From: G965202915 sp965202915
GTDB lineage: Bacteria; Pseudomonadota; Gammaproteobacteria; Eutrophobiales; Eutrophobiaceae
DNA: 64,000 nt
Assembly: GCA_965202915.1 (NCBI GenBank)
Contig: OZ241847.1
Span: forward strand, 62,001-126,000
Direction of reading: 5' to 3'
Made by a program: the position numbers and the translations under genes. The notes under the pieces are model-generated. The model was not told where the DNA came from. It did not search any database and saw only the letters and a list, made by a program, of their open reading frames with translations. Of the stretch, positions 36,304 through 44,897 are shown in pieces; within the stretch, counting starts at the first letter, position 1; each line of letters opens with the position of its first letter.

Positions 36304-36846
36304 ATGGAAGCCATCGCATTTGATACGCATAAATTTGTCAAGCATCTGACTGAATCGGGTTTCACCGAAGCGCAGGCGGAAGCCCTGGCCGGTGAGCAGG
36401 TCGCTATGATTAACAGCAATTTGGCCACCAGTGCGGATATCGAGAAACTACGCCTGACTACCAAGGAGGACATAGAGAAACTGCGCCTGGCGACCCAGGC
36501 GGACATTGCCGAGGTGAAGGCGGACATCGAGAAACTACGCCTGGCCACCCAGGCGGACATAGAGAAACTGCGCGCGGACACCAAGGCGGACATAGAGAAA
36601 CTGCGCGCGGACACCAGGGCGGATATTGCCGAGGTGAAGGCGGACATCGAGAAACTGCGCTTGGCGACCCAGGCGGACATTGCCGAGGTGAAGGCGGACA
36701 TCGAGAAACTGCGCCTGGCCACCCAGGCGGACATTGCCGAGGTGAAGGCGGACATTGCCAACACGGCAGCAAGACTGACGCGCTGGATCGTTGGTGCGAT
36801 GATTGCGCAGATCGGCGTGGTTGTTGGGTTGATTAAATTGAGTTGA
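36304..36846 (+). CDS. DUF1640-like coiled-coil protein with C-terminal membrane anchor
   Basis: A 180-residue protein. The N-terminal 40 residues (FDTHKFVKHLTESGFTEAQAEALA) fit the DUF1640 start. A long coiled coil (about 45-155) is built from 11-residue DIEKLRLATQA and 7-residue DIAEVKA units, so hendecads and heptads alternate. A C-terminal membrane helix (about 160-178, WIVGAMIAQIGVVVGLI) ends the protein. DNA copies of the units are almost identical, so length may vary between strains. It lies between the two FG-GAP genes and is followed within 3 bases by a REP-like palindrome. Function is unknown; a trimeric membrane-anchored stalk is a guess. Confidence 0.8.
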   Translation: MEAIAFDTHKFVKHLTESGFTEAQAEALAGEQVAMINSNLATSADIEKLRLTTKEDIEKLRLATQADIAEVKADIEKLRLATQADIEKLRADTKADIEKLRADTRADIAEVKADIEKLRLATQADIAEVKADIEKLRLATQADIAEVKADIANTAARLTRWIVGAMIAQIGVVVGLIKLS

Positions 36847-36848
36847 CA

Positions 36849-36872
36849 GGAGCCCGTGACTCCCGTCGCGGG
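36849..36872 (+). repeat. REP-like palindrome 5 (type 2)
   Basis: GGAG then CCCGTGACTCCCGTCGCGGG, three bases after the stop codon of the coiled-coil gene. Forms an inverted pair with the copy at 37283. Confidence 0.7.
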
Positions 36873-36972
36873 TATCAACACACACTCAGCACGCCGAATA
36901 CCCGAACCAACCCGGATTCTCGAACTGCACCGGGACTTTGCCGAATCAACACCAAACCCCCCAACCCCCCAA

Positions 36973-37200
36973 CCCCCCTTATCAGGGGGGCTACTGAGCC
37001 AACCAATAGCTCCCCCCTGATAAGGGGGGGGCAGGGGGGGTTTCGAGCAACACTGACACCTTGCCCGAACTGCACTGTGAGCCGTGCTGATTTGCGGGGT
37101 TGACGATATTGTTGATTGTTTTATCGGGGTCGGGAGACCCCGACTCCTTTCCCGAATCAACACCAATCACTACACCCCCCTGACAAGGGGGGCAGGGGGG
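36973..37200 (+). repeat. GC-box repeats, block C
   Basis: Three dyads: 36973-36990 (CCCCCCTTATCAGGGGGG), 37012-37040 and 37175-37200, the last two followed by CAGGGGGG and then TTTCGAGCAACAC. The whole 36847-37398 interval is a mosaic of these boxes, REP-like palindromes and GAACTGCAC-type repeats, without a supported gene; its last 90 bases are the leader shared with the first FG-GAP gene. Confidence 0.7.
37124..37147 (-). repeat. REP-like palindrome 6 (type 1)
   Basis: TCGGGGTCGGGAGACCCCGA then CTCC, a perfect 8-base-pair stem in reverse orientation. With palindrome 3 it brackets the coiled-coil gene (35855-37147). Confidence 0.7.
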
Positions 37201-37282
37201 TTTCGAGCAACACCGGCACCTTGCCCGAACTACGCTTTGAGCGGTGCTGAGTTGCGGGGTGATGGTATTGTTGATTTTTATA

Positions 37283-37306
37283 CCCGCGACGGGAGTCACG
37301 GGCCCC
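37283..37306 (-). repeat. REP-like palindrome 7 (type 2)
   Basis: CCCGCGACGGGAGTCACGGG followed by CCCC, a one-base change from the usual CTCC. It ends just before the leader of the second FG-GAP gene. Confidence 0.65.
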
Positions 37307-37398
37307 TGTAACGGCCGGATTAAACCACTGGACAACTCAGCCAAACGCGAGTAACTTATATCCCGGAACACCCCACATTCAGCCAAGAGGGACAAAAC

Positions 37399-40300
37399 AT
37401 GACCGATAAATCAAAACTCAAAGGCCTGCGCCCGCTGTTGCCCGCGACCTCCCTCACGACCCCCTTGATGACCCTGTCACCGGTCATAGGCGCATGCAAC
37501 AGCAACCGCATCTACCGCGCCGAGGAGGCGACCGCACCCACCGAGGCCCAGACGGCGTCGCCACTGATCCCCGCCCCGCCGGGGGTATTGTTTCCTCAGC
37601 CTGCACCCATCGTCCCGCTACTCAGCCTGAGCACGGACCCCACTGATCGGTCCCACCCCGACCTGCCGTCGCCCTTAGGCGGCCCGCTGCCGCCACTCCC
37701 CACGGGCCTGCTCCAGGCCCTTGCCGGCACCCCGCCAACCAACCTCAAGGGGGCCAGGGAGACTTTACCCGAACCACACCGGGACTTTACCGAACCACAC
37801 CAAGCCTTTCCCGAGCCACACCGGGACGTTCCCAGTCCGCTTGCATTCATTGCCCTGACTTCGGAGACGCAGCAGCGACCGTATGAAGTGGCGTTCCAGA
37901 CCAGCCTGGCGCCACTGGACCTGAACCAGGATAACGTCGTCAATTCGCAGGATTTCCAGGTCCTGTATTACCTCGCCCTGGACCGGGCCCCAACGAACCT
38001 GGAGGCGCTCCTGAATAACCTGAACGTGCCCGACCTGAGCGCGACTCGGCTGGTGGCGCTTAGGGCCCTGGATTTGAGTACCGTCATCAGGGACCTGAAC
38101 GATGATAACGTCATAGACTTGCAGGACGTGCGGGTCCTGTACTATGCCTATCGGTTTGGGGAGCTCCTGCGCGCCAGCCCGAGCTTGCGGGAAGCGTTGC
38201 TGGGTGATCTGACCACCGAAGACGATGTGCCCGGTGCCGACCGGGATGGGGTGTATTTGTCTGTGCTGGACCGAGTGGTGGAAGTGGTCTCACCGATCCC
38301 CGAAGGCGATCACGCCTTCCAGGTGATTGAGGGCGCAAGCTATACCCTGAGCACGGACGACCTCAGTGTCCGTGACTCGGACGATACCGCCGCCACTCTG
38401 ACCTGGATAGTGACGGACGCCCCGGACAACGGCCAACTGGAACTGAGCACGGCCCCGGGCATGGCAATTACCCCCGACATGAGTTTCACCCAGCAGCAGC
38501 TTGAGGATGGCGAGGTGGTGTACGTGCATGACGGCAGTAATACCCTCTCAGACGGCTTTACGTTACGAGTGGCGGACGACGAGGGTGCCCGGTCTGATCC
38601 GGTCATGCTGAATATCGATATCGCACATATCCTGGAAAACATCGATCTGACTGAGCTGGCGCCGGCGGACGGCTTTATCATCCAGGGCGACGTGGCCGGT
38701 GACTATGCGGGCCTGAGCGTATCGGGAGCCGGCGACGTCAACGGCGACGGCTATGCCGACCTGCTCGTCGGGGCGCCCTTTGGCGACGACGGCGACGACG
38801 GTGGCGACGATGCCGGCGAGGCCTATCTGGTGTTCGGCAGCGCCGACAGTAGCGGCCGCCGGGTCGTGGATTTGACCAATCTGGCGGTAGCGGACGGCTT
38901 TATCATCCAGGGCGATAGAGGCGGGTATCTTGACGAAGCCGGCGACAATGCGGGCATAAGTGTATCCGGTGCCGGCGACGTCAATGGCGACGGCTATGCC
39001 GACCTGCTCGTCGGGGCAAACTATGGCGACGACGGTGGGCGCAATGCCGGCGAGGCCTATCTGGTGTTCGGCAAGGCCGCCGGTCCATCCGATCCATTCG
39101 GCAGCCCGGACGCCGGCGGTCGCCGGGTCGTGGATTTGATCAGCCTGTCCGCACAGGACGGCTTTATTATTCAGGGCGATAGCGGCGAGTATGGGGGCGG
39201 GTTTCTTGACGAAGACGGCGATAATGCGGGCATAAGCGTATCGGGAGCCGGCGACGTCAACGGCGACGGCTATGCCGACCTGCTCGTCGGGGCGTGGATA
39301 GGCGACGACGGCGGCACCAATGCCGGCGAGGCCTATCTGGTGTTTGGCAAGGCCGGCGGCCCATCTGATCCATTTGGTAGCGCGGTTATCACCCGCGCGA
39401 GTGGATCGCCGATGACCCGCCAGGTGATCGACCTGACCAGCCTGGCGGCGGAGGACGGCTTTGTTATCCGGGGGGACGCGGATAGAGACAATGCGGGCAT
39501 AAACGTATCCGGAGCCGGCGACGTCAATGGCGACGGCTATGCCGACCTGATCATCGGGGCGTCGACAGGCAACGACGGCGGCACCAATGCCGGCGAGGCC
39601 TACGTCGTGTTTGGCAGGGCCTTCGGCTTTGGCAACGCGGTCACCACCCGCGAGGATGGAGTGGTCATAACCCGCCAGGTGATCGACCTGACCGGCCTGG
39701 TGGCGGAGGACGGCTTTATCATTCAGGGAGACATGGATGGCGACAATGCGGGCGTGAGTGTATCCGGCGCCGGCGACGTCAATGGCGACGGCTATGCCGA
39801 CCTGATCGTCGGGGCCTTCAGGGGTAACGACGGTGGGCGCGATGCCGGCGAGGCCTACGTCGTGTTTGGCAAGGCGGATGGTTTTGGCAGCGCCGACGGT
39901 AGCGGCCGCCGGGTGATCGACCTGAGCGGCCTTACGGCGGCGGACGGCTTTATCATCCGCGGGGACGCGGCCTTGGACCGTGCAGGCATAAGCGTAGCCG
40001 GCGCCGGCGACGTCAACGGCGACGGCTTTGCCGACCTGCTCGTTGGGGCGCCCTTTGGCGGCGCCGGCGGCATCAATGCCGGCGAGGCCTACGTCGTGTT
40101 TGGCAAGGCCGCCGACCCATCTAATCCATTCGGCAGCGCGGACAGTAGCGGTCGCCGGGTGATCGATCTGACCGGCCTTACGGCGGTGGAAGGTTTGATT
40201 ATCCGCGGGGACGTGGATGGAGACCTTGCAGGCGTAAGCGTAGCCGGCGCCGGCGACGTCAACGGCGACGGCTATGCCGACCTGCTCGTCGGGGCCTTCA

Positions 40301-43300
40301 GGGGTGACGACGGTGGGGGCGATGCCGGCGAGGCCTATGTGTTGTTCGGTGGCCCGGCCGGTCTGAGCACCGAGGCGGCGGCGGTGTCGGGCACGGATAG
40401 TGACGACGTGCTGAACGCCGACGGCGTGGCGACGGTGGTGCTCGCCGGTGCCGGTGATGACGTGCTGACCGTGGATGGCTTCGGCGATACCGACCTGCTC
40501 AAATTCGACGGCGGCAGCGGCACCGATACCCTGCGGCTGGTCAACCCCGATGCAAGCCCCGGCCTGAGCCTGGAACTGAGCCTGGACCTGAGCACCCTCG
40601 CCGATACCCGGCTGAGCAGCATAGAGCACATAGACCTGAGCGGCAGCCTCAACAACAGCCTGCGGCTTAGCGGCCTGGACCTGCTGAGTCTGTCCGAGGT
40701 GCGTACCAAGAGCACCGAAGGCGCCGAAGGCCGGGCCGTGTTGCGGGTCGACGGCGACGCCGGTGACCGCCTCAGCACCGTTGACGGCTGGGTGCGGCGG
40801 GGCACGGAAGAGATAGACGAAACCACCTATGGGGTGTTCGACAACGGCAACGCCCGCCTGCTGGTCAATATGGCCATCGATGTCAGCGGCGTGGACGCGG
40901 CGCCGACCGCGGTGACCCTGACCCCCCTGGTCACCACATTGGCCGAGACCGACGACACCGGCACCGCCATCAAGGTCGCCGATATAGCCGTCACCGATGT
41001 CGACGCCGGCCCGCGCGGGCTGGAACTGACCGGTGCCGACGCGGCGCGGTTTCAACTCAACCCTGCCGGCACCGAGCTGTTGCTGAGAGCCGGTGCGGAG
41101 CTGAACTTCGAGACCAATCCGGCCCTGGACGTGAGCGTGCGGGTTGCCGCCAACCCGTCGTTGCGGGCCGATCTGATGATTCCGGTCCGCGATCAGAACG
41201 ATGTGCCGATCACCGGCGGCGATGCCACCTTCACCCTGCTTAGGGGCACAGACTATACCCTGCTCACGAACGATCTGTCGGCGATGGATGAAGACGACGA
41301 TATCACCGTGCTCACCTGGACGGTGGAGACCGAACCGATGTACGGCCAACTGGAACTGAGCACGAACCCGGGCACAAAGATCACCAGCTTCACCCAGGCC
41401 CAGCTTTTTGTGGGCGCGGTGGTCTATGTGCATGGTGATCGGAATACCGACCGCGACAGCTTTACCGTGCGGGTACGGGACGATCAGAATGCGCCGGCCG
41501 CTGCGGTTACGCTGGACGTGGGCATCCAACGAGCGATAGATATGGGAAGCCTGGCTGTCACAGACGGCTTTATCATCCAGGGCGACGCGGGCTATGACCA
41601 GGCGGGCGGGAGCGTATCCGGCGCCGGCGACGTCAATGGCGACGGCTTTGCCGACCTCATTGTCGGGGCACCCAGGGCCGCGGGCCTGGCCGGCGAGGCT
41701 TACGTCGTGTTCGGCAAGGCTTCCGACCCATCTGATCCATTCGGCAGCCCGGACAGTAGCGGCCGCCGGGTGATCGACCTGACTGGCCTTGGCGAGACAG
41801 ACGGCTTTATCATCCGGGGCGATGCAGTCGATGATCAGGCGGGCGTGAGCGTATCCGACGCCGGCGACGTCAACGGCGACGGTTATGCCGACCTGATTGT
41901 CGGGGCGGGCCTGGGCAACGACGGTGGGCGCAATGCCGGCGAGGCCTATGTGGTGTTCGGCGGGTCGTCCGGCCCATCTGATCCATTGGGCAGCCCGGTC
42001 AGCAGGGGCCGCCGGGTGATCGACTTGACTGACCTGGCGGCAGAGAACGGCTTTATCATCCAGGGCGACGTGCCGGGTGACTTTGCGGGCGGGAGCGTAT
42101 CCGGTGCCGGCGACGTCAACGGCGACGGCTTTGCCGACCTGCTCATCGGGACAGTCGGGGGTGACGATGGTGGCACCTATGCCGGCGAGGTCTATGTGGT
42201 GTTTGGCAAGGCGTCCGGTTTTGGCAGCGCGGACAGTAGGGGCCGCCGGGTGATCGACCTGACTGGCCTTGGCGAGACAGACGGCTTTATCATCCAGGGC
42301 GATACGTTGTTTGACTTTGCGGGCGTGGACGTATCCAGTGCCGGTGACGTCAACGGTGATGGTTATACCGACCTGATTGTCGGGGCGAACCGGGGCGACG
42401 ACGGTGGCAACTATGCCGGCGAGGCCTATGTGGTGTTTGGCAGGTCGTCCGGCTCATCTAATCCATTCGGCAGCCTGGACAGTAGGGGCCGCCGGGTGAT
42501 CGACCTGACTGGCCTGGCGGCGGAGGATGGCTTTATCATCCGGGGCGACGCGGAATATAACTATGCGGGCATGAGCGTATCCGGTGCCGGCGACGTCAAC
42601 GGCGACGGCTATGCCGACCTGATTGTCGGGGCACCCAGGGGTAACGAAGATGAGTCCAATACCAGTGAGGCCTATGTGTTGTTCGGCAAGGCCTCCGACC
42701 CATCTGATCCCCAATCTAATCTATTTGGCAGCGAAGTCATCAGCACCGTTGTGGGTGAAGGCACCTTCCGCCGCCAGGTGATCGATCTGACTGAGTTGGC
42801 CCCTGAGGACGGCTTTCTCATCCGGGACGACGCCAACCGTGAATATGCGGGCTTTAGTGTATCCGTCGCCGGCGACGTCAACGGCGATGGCTATGCCGAC
42901 CTGCTCGTCGGGGCACCCAGGGCCGACGTTAGCACCCCCGATAGCACCAGAACCAATGCCGGCGAGGTCTATCTGGTATTTGGCAAGGCGTCAGGGTTTG
43001 GCAGTCCGGTCGTCACCATTCTTGCGGACGGTCGCTCTGTCACCCGCCAGATGATCGATCTGACTGAGCTGGCCGCAGAGGACGGCTTTATCATCCAGGG
43101 CGATACGGACCGTGACTATGCGGGCAGGAGCGTATCCGGCGCCGGCGACATCAACGGCGACGGCTATGCCGACCTCATCGTCGGGGCGCCCTTTGGCGAC
43201 GATGGAGGTAACAATGCCGGCGAGGCCTATGTACTGTTCGGCGCCCCGGCCGGTCTGGCCACCGAGGCCGGCGCAGTGCTGGGCACGGACGGCAACGACC

Positions 43301-44028
43301 TCCTCCTGAACGTCGACGGTGCGGCCACGGTCGTACTCGCCGGCGCCGGCAATGACGTGCTGAATATAGACGGCTTCGGCGATACCGACCTGCTCAAATT
43401 TGACGGCGGCGGCGGCACCGACACCCTGCGCCTGGTCAACCCCGGCGCAGGCACCGATCTGAGCCTGGACCTGAGCACCCTCGCCGATACCCGCCTGAGC
43501 AGCATAGAGCACATCGATCTCAGCGGTAGTGGTGGTGCTGACAACAGCCTGACCCTCACTCGTCTGGACCTGTTGAATCTGTCCGAGGTACGGACTAATG
43601 GACGTGCCGAACTGCGGGTCGATGGCAACACCGGCGACAGCGTCAGCGCCCCCGATGACGGCTGGGCGCGGTCGGCTGACGTTGTGATAGAAGGCACCAT
43701 GTACAGGGCCTTCGACAACGGCAATGCCCGCCTGCTGGTCAATATGGAGGTATCGCTGGGTGGAAATTTAATGGCGACCAGCCTGGCCACCATGGCTGAG
43801 GCCCTGCAAAACTGTTGCGTCACGCAGACAGTCGATATCCGCGCCCTGATCGATGCCCTGCCACCGGAGGACGAAGCACAACAGCGCCAACGCCTGGAAG
43901 ACGAACTGGCGATGCTGGGCCCGTTACCCGCCGCAAAGGCGGCGATGGAACTCGCCGAATCGACGGCGGTGGTGGAACTGGATGCCGACCTGTTCGACCT
44001 GCCGCCGCTGATCCCGGATGATGGCTAA
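37399..44028 (+). CDS. Giant FG-GAP/dockerin-like/CSPG-like protein with two propeller arrays
   Basis: A 2209-residue paralogue of the protein at 32311. In order: shared N-terminus with VIGAC, Pro-rich linker, two dockerin-like loops (residues 174 and 232), a CSPG/cadherin-like domain (about 297-410), seven FG-GAP units (about 414-989), a cap module (to about 1164), a cadherin-like domain (about 1165-1268), a second CSPG-like domain (about 1269-1375, FTQAQLFVGAVVYVHGD), seven more FG-GAP units (about 1379-1949), a second cap module and the shared C-tail ending LPPLIPDDG. The organisation implies internal duplication of the CSPG-propeller-cap block. It is likely a calcium-stabilised secreted or surface protein; adhesion is the best guess, unproven. 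Confidence 0.88.
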   Translation: MTDKSKLKGLRPLLPATSLTTPLMTLSPVIGACNSNRIYRAEEATAPTEAQTASPLIPAPPGVLFPQPAPIVPLLSLSTDPTDRSHPDLPSPLGGPLPPLPTGLLQALAGTPPTNLKGARETLPEPHRDFTEPHQAFPEPHRDVPSPLAFIALTSETQQRPYEVAFQTSLAPLDLNQDNVVNSQDFQVLYYLALDRAPTNLEALLNNLNVPDLSATRLVALRALDLSTVIRDLNDDNVIDLQDVRVLYYAYRFGELLRASPSLREALLGDLTTEDDVPGADRDGVYLSVLDRVVEVVSPIPEGDHAFQVIEGASYTLSTDDLSVRDSDDTAATLTWIVTDAPDNGQLELSTAPGMAITPDMSFTQQQLEDGEVVYVHDGSNTLSDGFTLRVADDEGARSDPVMLNIDIAHILENIDLTELAPADGFIIQGDVAGDYAGLSVSGAGDVNGDGYADLLVGAPFGDDGDDGGDDAGEAYLVFGSADSSGRRVVDLTNLAVADGFIIQGDRGGYLDEAGDNAGISVSGAGDVNGDGYADLLVGANYGDDGGRNAGEAYLVFGKAAGPSDPFGSPDAGGRRVVDLISLSAQDGFIIQGDSGEYGGGFLDEDGDNAGISVSGAGDVNGDGYADLLVGAWIGDDGGTNAGEAYLVFGKAGGPSDPFGSAVITRASGSPMTRQVIDLTSLAAEDGFVIRGDADRDNAGINVSGAGDVNGDGYADLIIGASTGNDGGTNAGEAYVVFGRAFGFGNAVTTREDGVVITRQVIDLTGLVAEDGFIIQGDMDGDNAGVSVSGAGDVNGDGYADLIVGAFRGNDGGRDAGEAYVVFGKADGFGSADGSGRRVIDLSGLTAADGFIIRGDAALDRAGISVAGAGDVNGDGFADLLVGAPFGGAGGINAGEAYVVFGKAADPSNPFGSADSSGRRVIDLTGLTAVEGLIIRGDVDGDLAGVSVAGAGDVNGDGYADLLVGAFRGDDGGGDAGEAYVLFGGPAGLSTEAAAVSGTDSDDVLNADGVATVVLAGAGDDVLTVDGFGDTDLLKFDGGSGTDTLRLVNPDASPGLSLELSLDLSTLADTRLSSIEHIDLSGSLNNSLRLSGLDLLSLSEVRTKSTEGAEGRAVLRVDGDAGDRLSTVDGWVRRGTEEIDETTYGVFDNGNARLLVNMAIDVSGVDAAPTAVTLTPLVTTLAETDDTGTAIKVADIAVTDVDAGPRGLELTGADAARFQLNPAGTELLLRAGAELNFETNPALDVSVRVAANPSLRADLMIPVRDQNDVPITGGDATFTLLRGTDYTLLTNDLSAMDEDDDITVLTWTVETEPMYGQLELSTNPGTKITSFTQAQLFVGAVVYVHGDRNTDRDSFTVRVRDDQNAPAAAVTLDVGIQRAIDMGSLAVTDGFIIQGDAGYDQAGGSVSGAGDVNGDGFADLIVGAPRAAGLAGEAYVVFGKASDPSDPFGSPDSSGRRVIDLTGLGETDGFIIRGDAVDDQAGVSVSDAGDVNGDGYADLIVGAGLGNDGGRNAGEAYVVFGGSSGPSDPLGSPVSRGRRVIDLTDLAAENGFIIQGDVPGDFAGGSVSGAGDVNGDGFADLLIGTVGGDDGGTYAGEVYVVFGKASGFGSADSRGRRVIDLTGLGETDGFIIQGDTLFDFAGVDVSSAGDVNGDGYTDLIVGANRGDDGGNYAGEAYVVFGRSSGSSNPFGSLDSRGRRVIDLTGLAAEDGFIIRGDAEYNYAGMSVSGAGDVNGDGYADLIVGAPRGNEDESNTSEAYVLFGKASDPSDPQSNLFGSEVISTVVGEGTFRRQVIDLTELAPEDGFLIRDDANREYAGFSVSVAGDVNGDGYADLLVGAPRADVSTPDSTRTNAGEVYLVFGKASGFGSPVVTILADGRSVTRQMIDLTELAAEDGFIIQGDTDRDYAGRSVSGAGDINGDGYADLIVGAPFGDDGGNNAGEAYVLFGAPAGLATEAGAVLGTDGNDLLLNVDGAATVVLAGAGNDVLNIDGFGDTDLLKFDGGGGTDTLRLVNPGAGTDLSLDLSTLADTRLSSIEHIDLSGSGGADNSLTLTRLDLLNLSEVRTNGRAELRVDGNTGDSVSAPDDGWARSADVVIEGTMYRAFDNGNARLLVNMEVSLGGNLMATSLATMAEALQNCCVTQTVDIRALIDALPPEDEAQQRQRLEDELAMLGPLPAAKAAMELAESTAVVELDADLFDLPPLIPDDG

Positions 44029-44029
44029 A

Positions 44030-44053
44030 GGAGTCGGGGTCTCCCGACCCCGA
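44030..44053 (+). repeat. REP-like palindrome 8 (type 1)
   Basis: GGAG then TCGGGGTCTCCCGACCCCGA, one base after the FG-GAP stop codon, exactly as at the first paralogue. Forms an inverted pair with the copy at 44457. Confidence 0.7.
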
Positions 44054-44075
44054 TAAAATAATTCCCAACCAATAT

Positions 44076-44239
44076 CCCCCCCCTGACAAGGGGGGCAGGG
44101 GGGTTTCGAGCAATCACCCCGGATCCCCGAGCAACACCGAGACCTTTGCCAAACAACACCAACCCCCCAATCCCCCTTATCAGGGGGGCTACCGAACCAC
44201 CCCCAACAAATATCCCCCCCTGACAAGGGGGCAGGGGGG
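44076..44239 (+). repeat. GC-box repeats, block D
   Basis: Three dyads at 44076-44103, 44172-44188 and 44214-44239, of the form CCCCCC-TGACAA/TTATCA-GGGGGG. They fill the gene-free interval 44029-44499 together with REP-like palindromes and GATTCCCGAACC repeats. Confidence 0.7.
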
Positions 44240-44342
44240 TTCCCCCAATCACCCGGATTCCCGAACCACTCCGAGACTTTACCCCAACCACACTGTGAAC
44301 CGTGCCGAGCTACGGGGTGACGATAATGTTGATTGTTATATA

Positions 44343-44366
44343 CCCGCGACGGGAGTTACGGGCTCC
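44343..44366 (-). repeat. REP-like palindrome 9 (type 2)
   Basis: CCCGCGACGGGAGTTACGGG followed by CTCC in reverse orientation; one base differs from the other type 2 copies (GTT for GTC). Confidence 0.7.
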
Positions 44367-44456
44367 TGTAACGGCGTTGCTACGCCGGGATTTTGCCCTA
44401 ACTGGATTGTGAGCGGTGCTGAGGTGGGGGGTGATGGTATTGTTGGTTTTTTTTTA

Positions 44457-44480
44457 TCGGGGTCGGGAGACCCCGACTCC
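44457..44480 (-). repeat. REP-like palindrome 10 (type 1)
   Basis: TCGGGGTCGGGAGACCCCGA followed by CTCC, 20 bases beyond the stop of the minus-strand FmdB-like gene. A run of T precedes it on the plus strand. Confidence 0.7.
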
Positions 44481-44499
44481 GGTCCGGTCGGTACCCGGA

Positions 44500-44838
44500 T
44501 CAGTCGCCGATTTTCTTGCTGAGATGGGGTACGGTGGTGGGATCTCCGGCGAGCATGTGGTGCGATTCTTTATCCAGGGCGGTGACGTTTTCATAGACTC
44601 CATGATCCCGTTTGACCAGTTTGGTGAATCCTATTTCTTTTAATTTGGAATTGCTGATTGGGATGGTGATGTAGGGCGCCCGGATCAGTTTCCTGACCGG
44701 TGTGTTGAATTCGGTATCACCCAGGGGCAGTTGCGCTGCGTAGCATATTTCTCCCCAGGTTTTGAGCTCTGCGTCCATGGGGTGGTTGACCTCTACTGTG
44801 CGGCCATTCTGGTCACAAAAATAGTCGTAACTGGGCAT
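44500..44838 (-). CDS. FmdB-like small protein with reduced zinc-ribbon
   Basis: A 112-residue protein. The start MPSYDYFCDQNGRTVEVNHPM and the later PVRKLI match the FmdB-type zinc-ribbon layout. However only one Cys lies near the start (Cys8) and one in the second half-site region (EICYAAQ), instead of two CxxC pairs, so zinc binding is probably lost or altered. The C-terminal half (KLKEIGFTKLVKRDHGVYENVT) is not recognised beyond the family. Function is unknown. It lies 59 bases downstream of the MBL-fold gene and may be co-transcribed with it. Confidence 0.75.
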   Translation of the reverse strand: MPSYDYFCDQNGRTVEVNHPMDAELKTWGEICYAAQLPLGDTEFNTPVRKLIRAPYITIPISNSKLKEIGFTKLVKRDHGVYENVTALDKESHHMLAGDPTTVPHLSKKIGD

Positions 44839-44897
44839 GAAAATAGACTTCCGGCGGTTTAATTACTGATAATAGTATAACGGTATTTTTGCGGGCG

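Noticed and set aside
36117..37166. A 349-codon minus-strand frame over the coiled-coil gene
   Set aside because: Its middle is the complement of the DIEKLRLATQA repeats and its ends translate GC-boxes and palindromes.
38563..41529. A 988-codon open frame antisense to the second FG-GAP gene
   Set aside because: It is a product of GC-rich repeat coding: the antisense text repeats the same GIAVAVDVAGAGYA-like phrase with the blade period. Such a frame appears when a repeat without antisense stops is copied; it has no start context or family of its own.
35855..44480. CRISPR array in the repeat-rich island
   Set aside because: The repeats are palindromes and GC-boxes at irregular distances without uniform spacers, and no cas gene is present.
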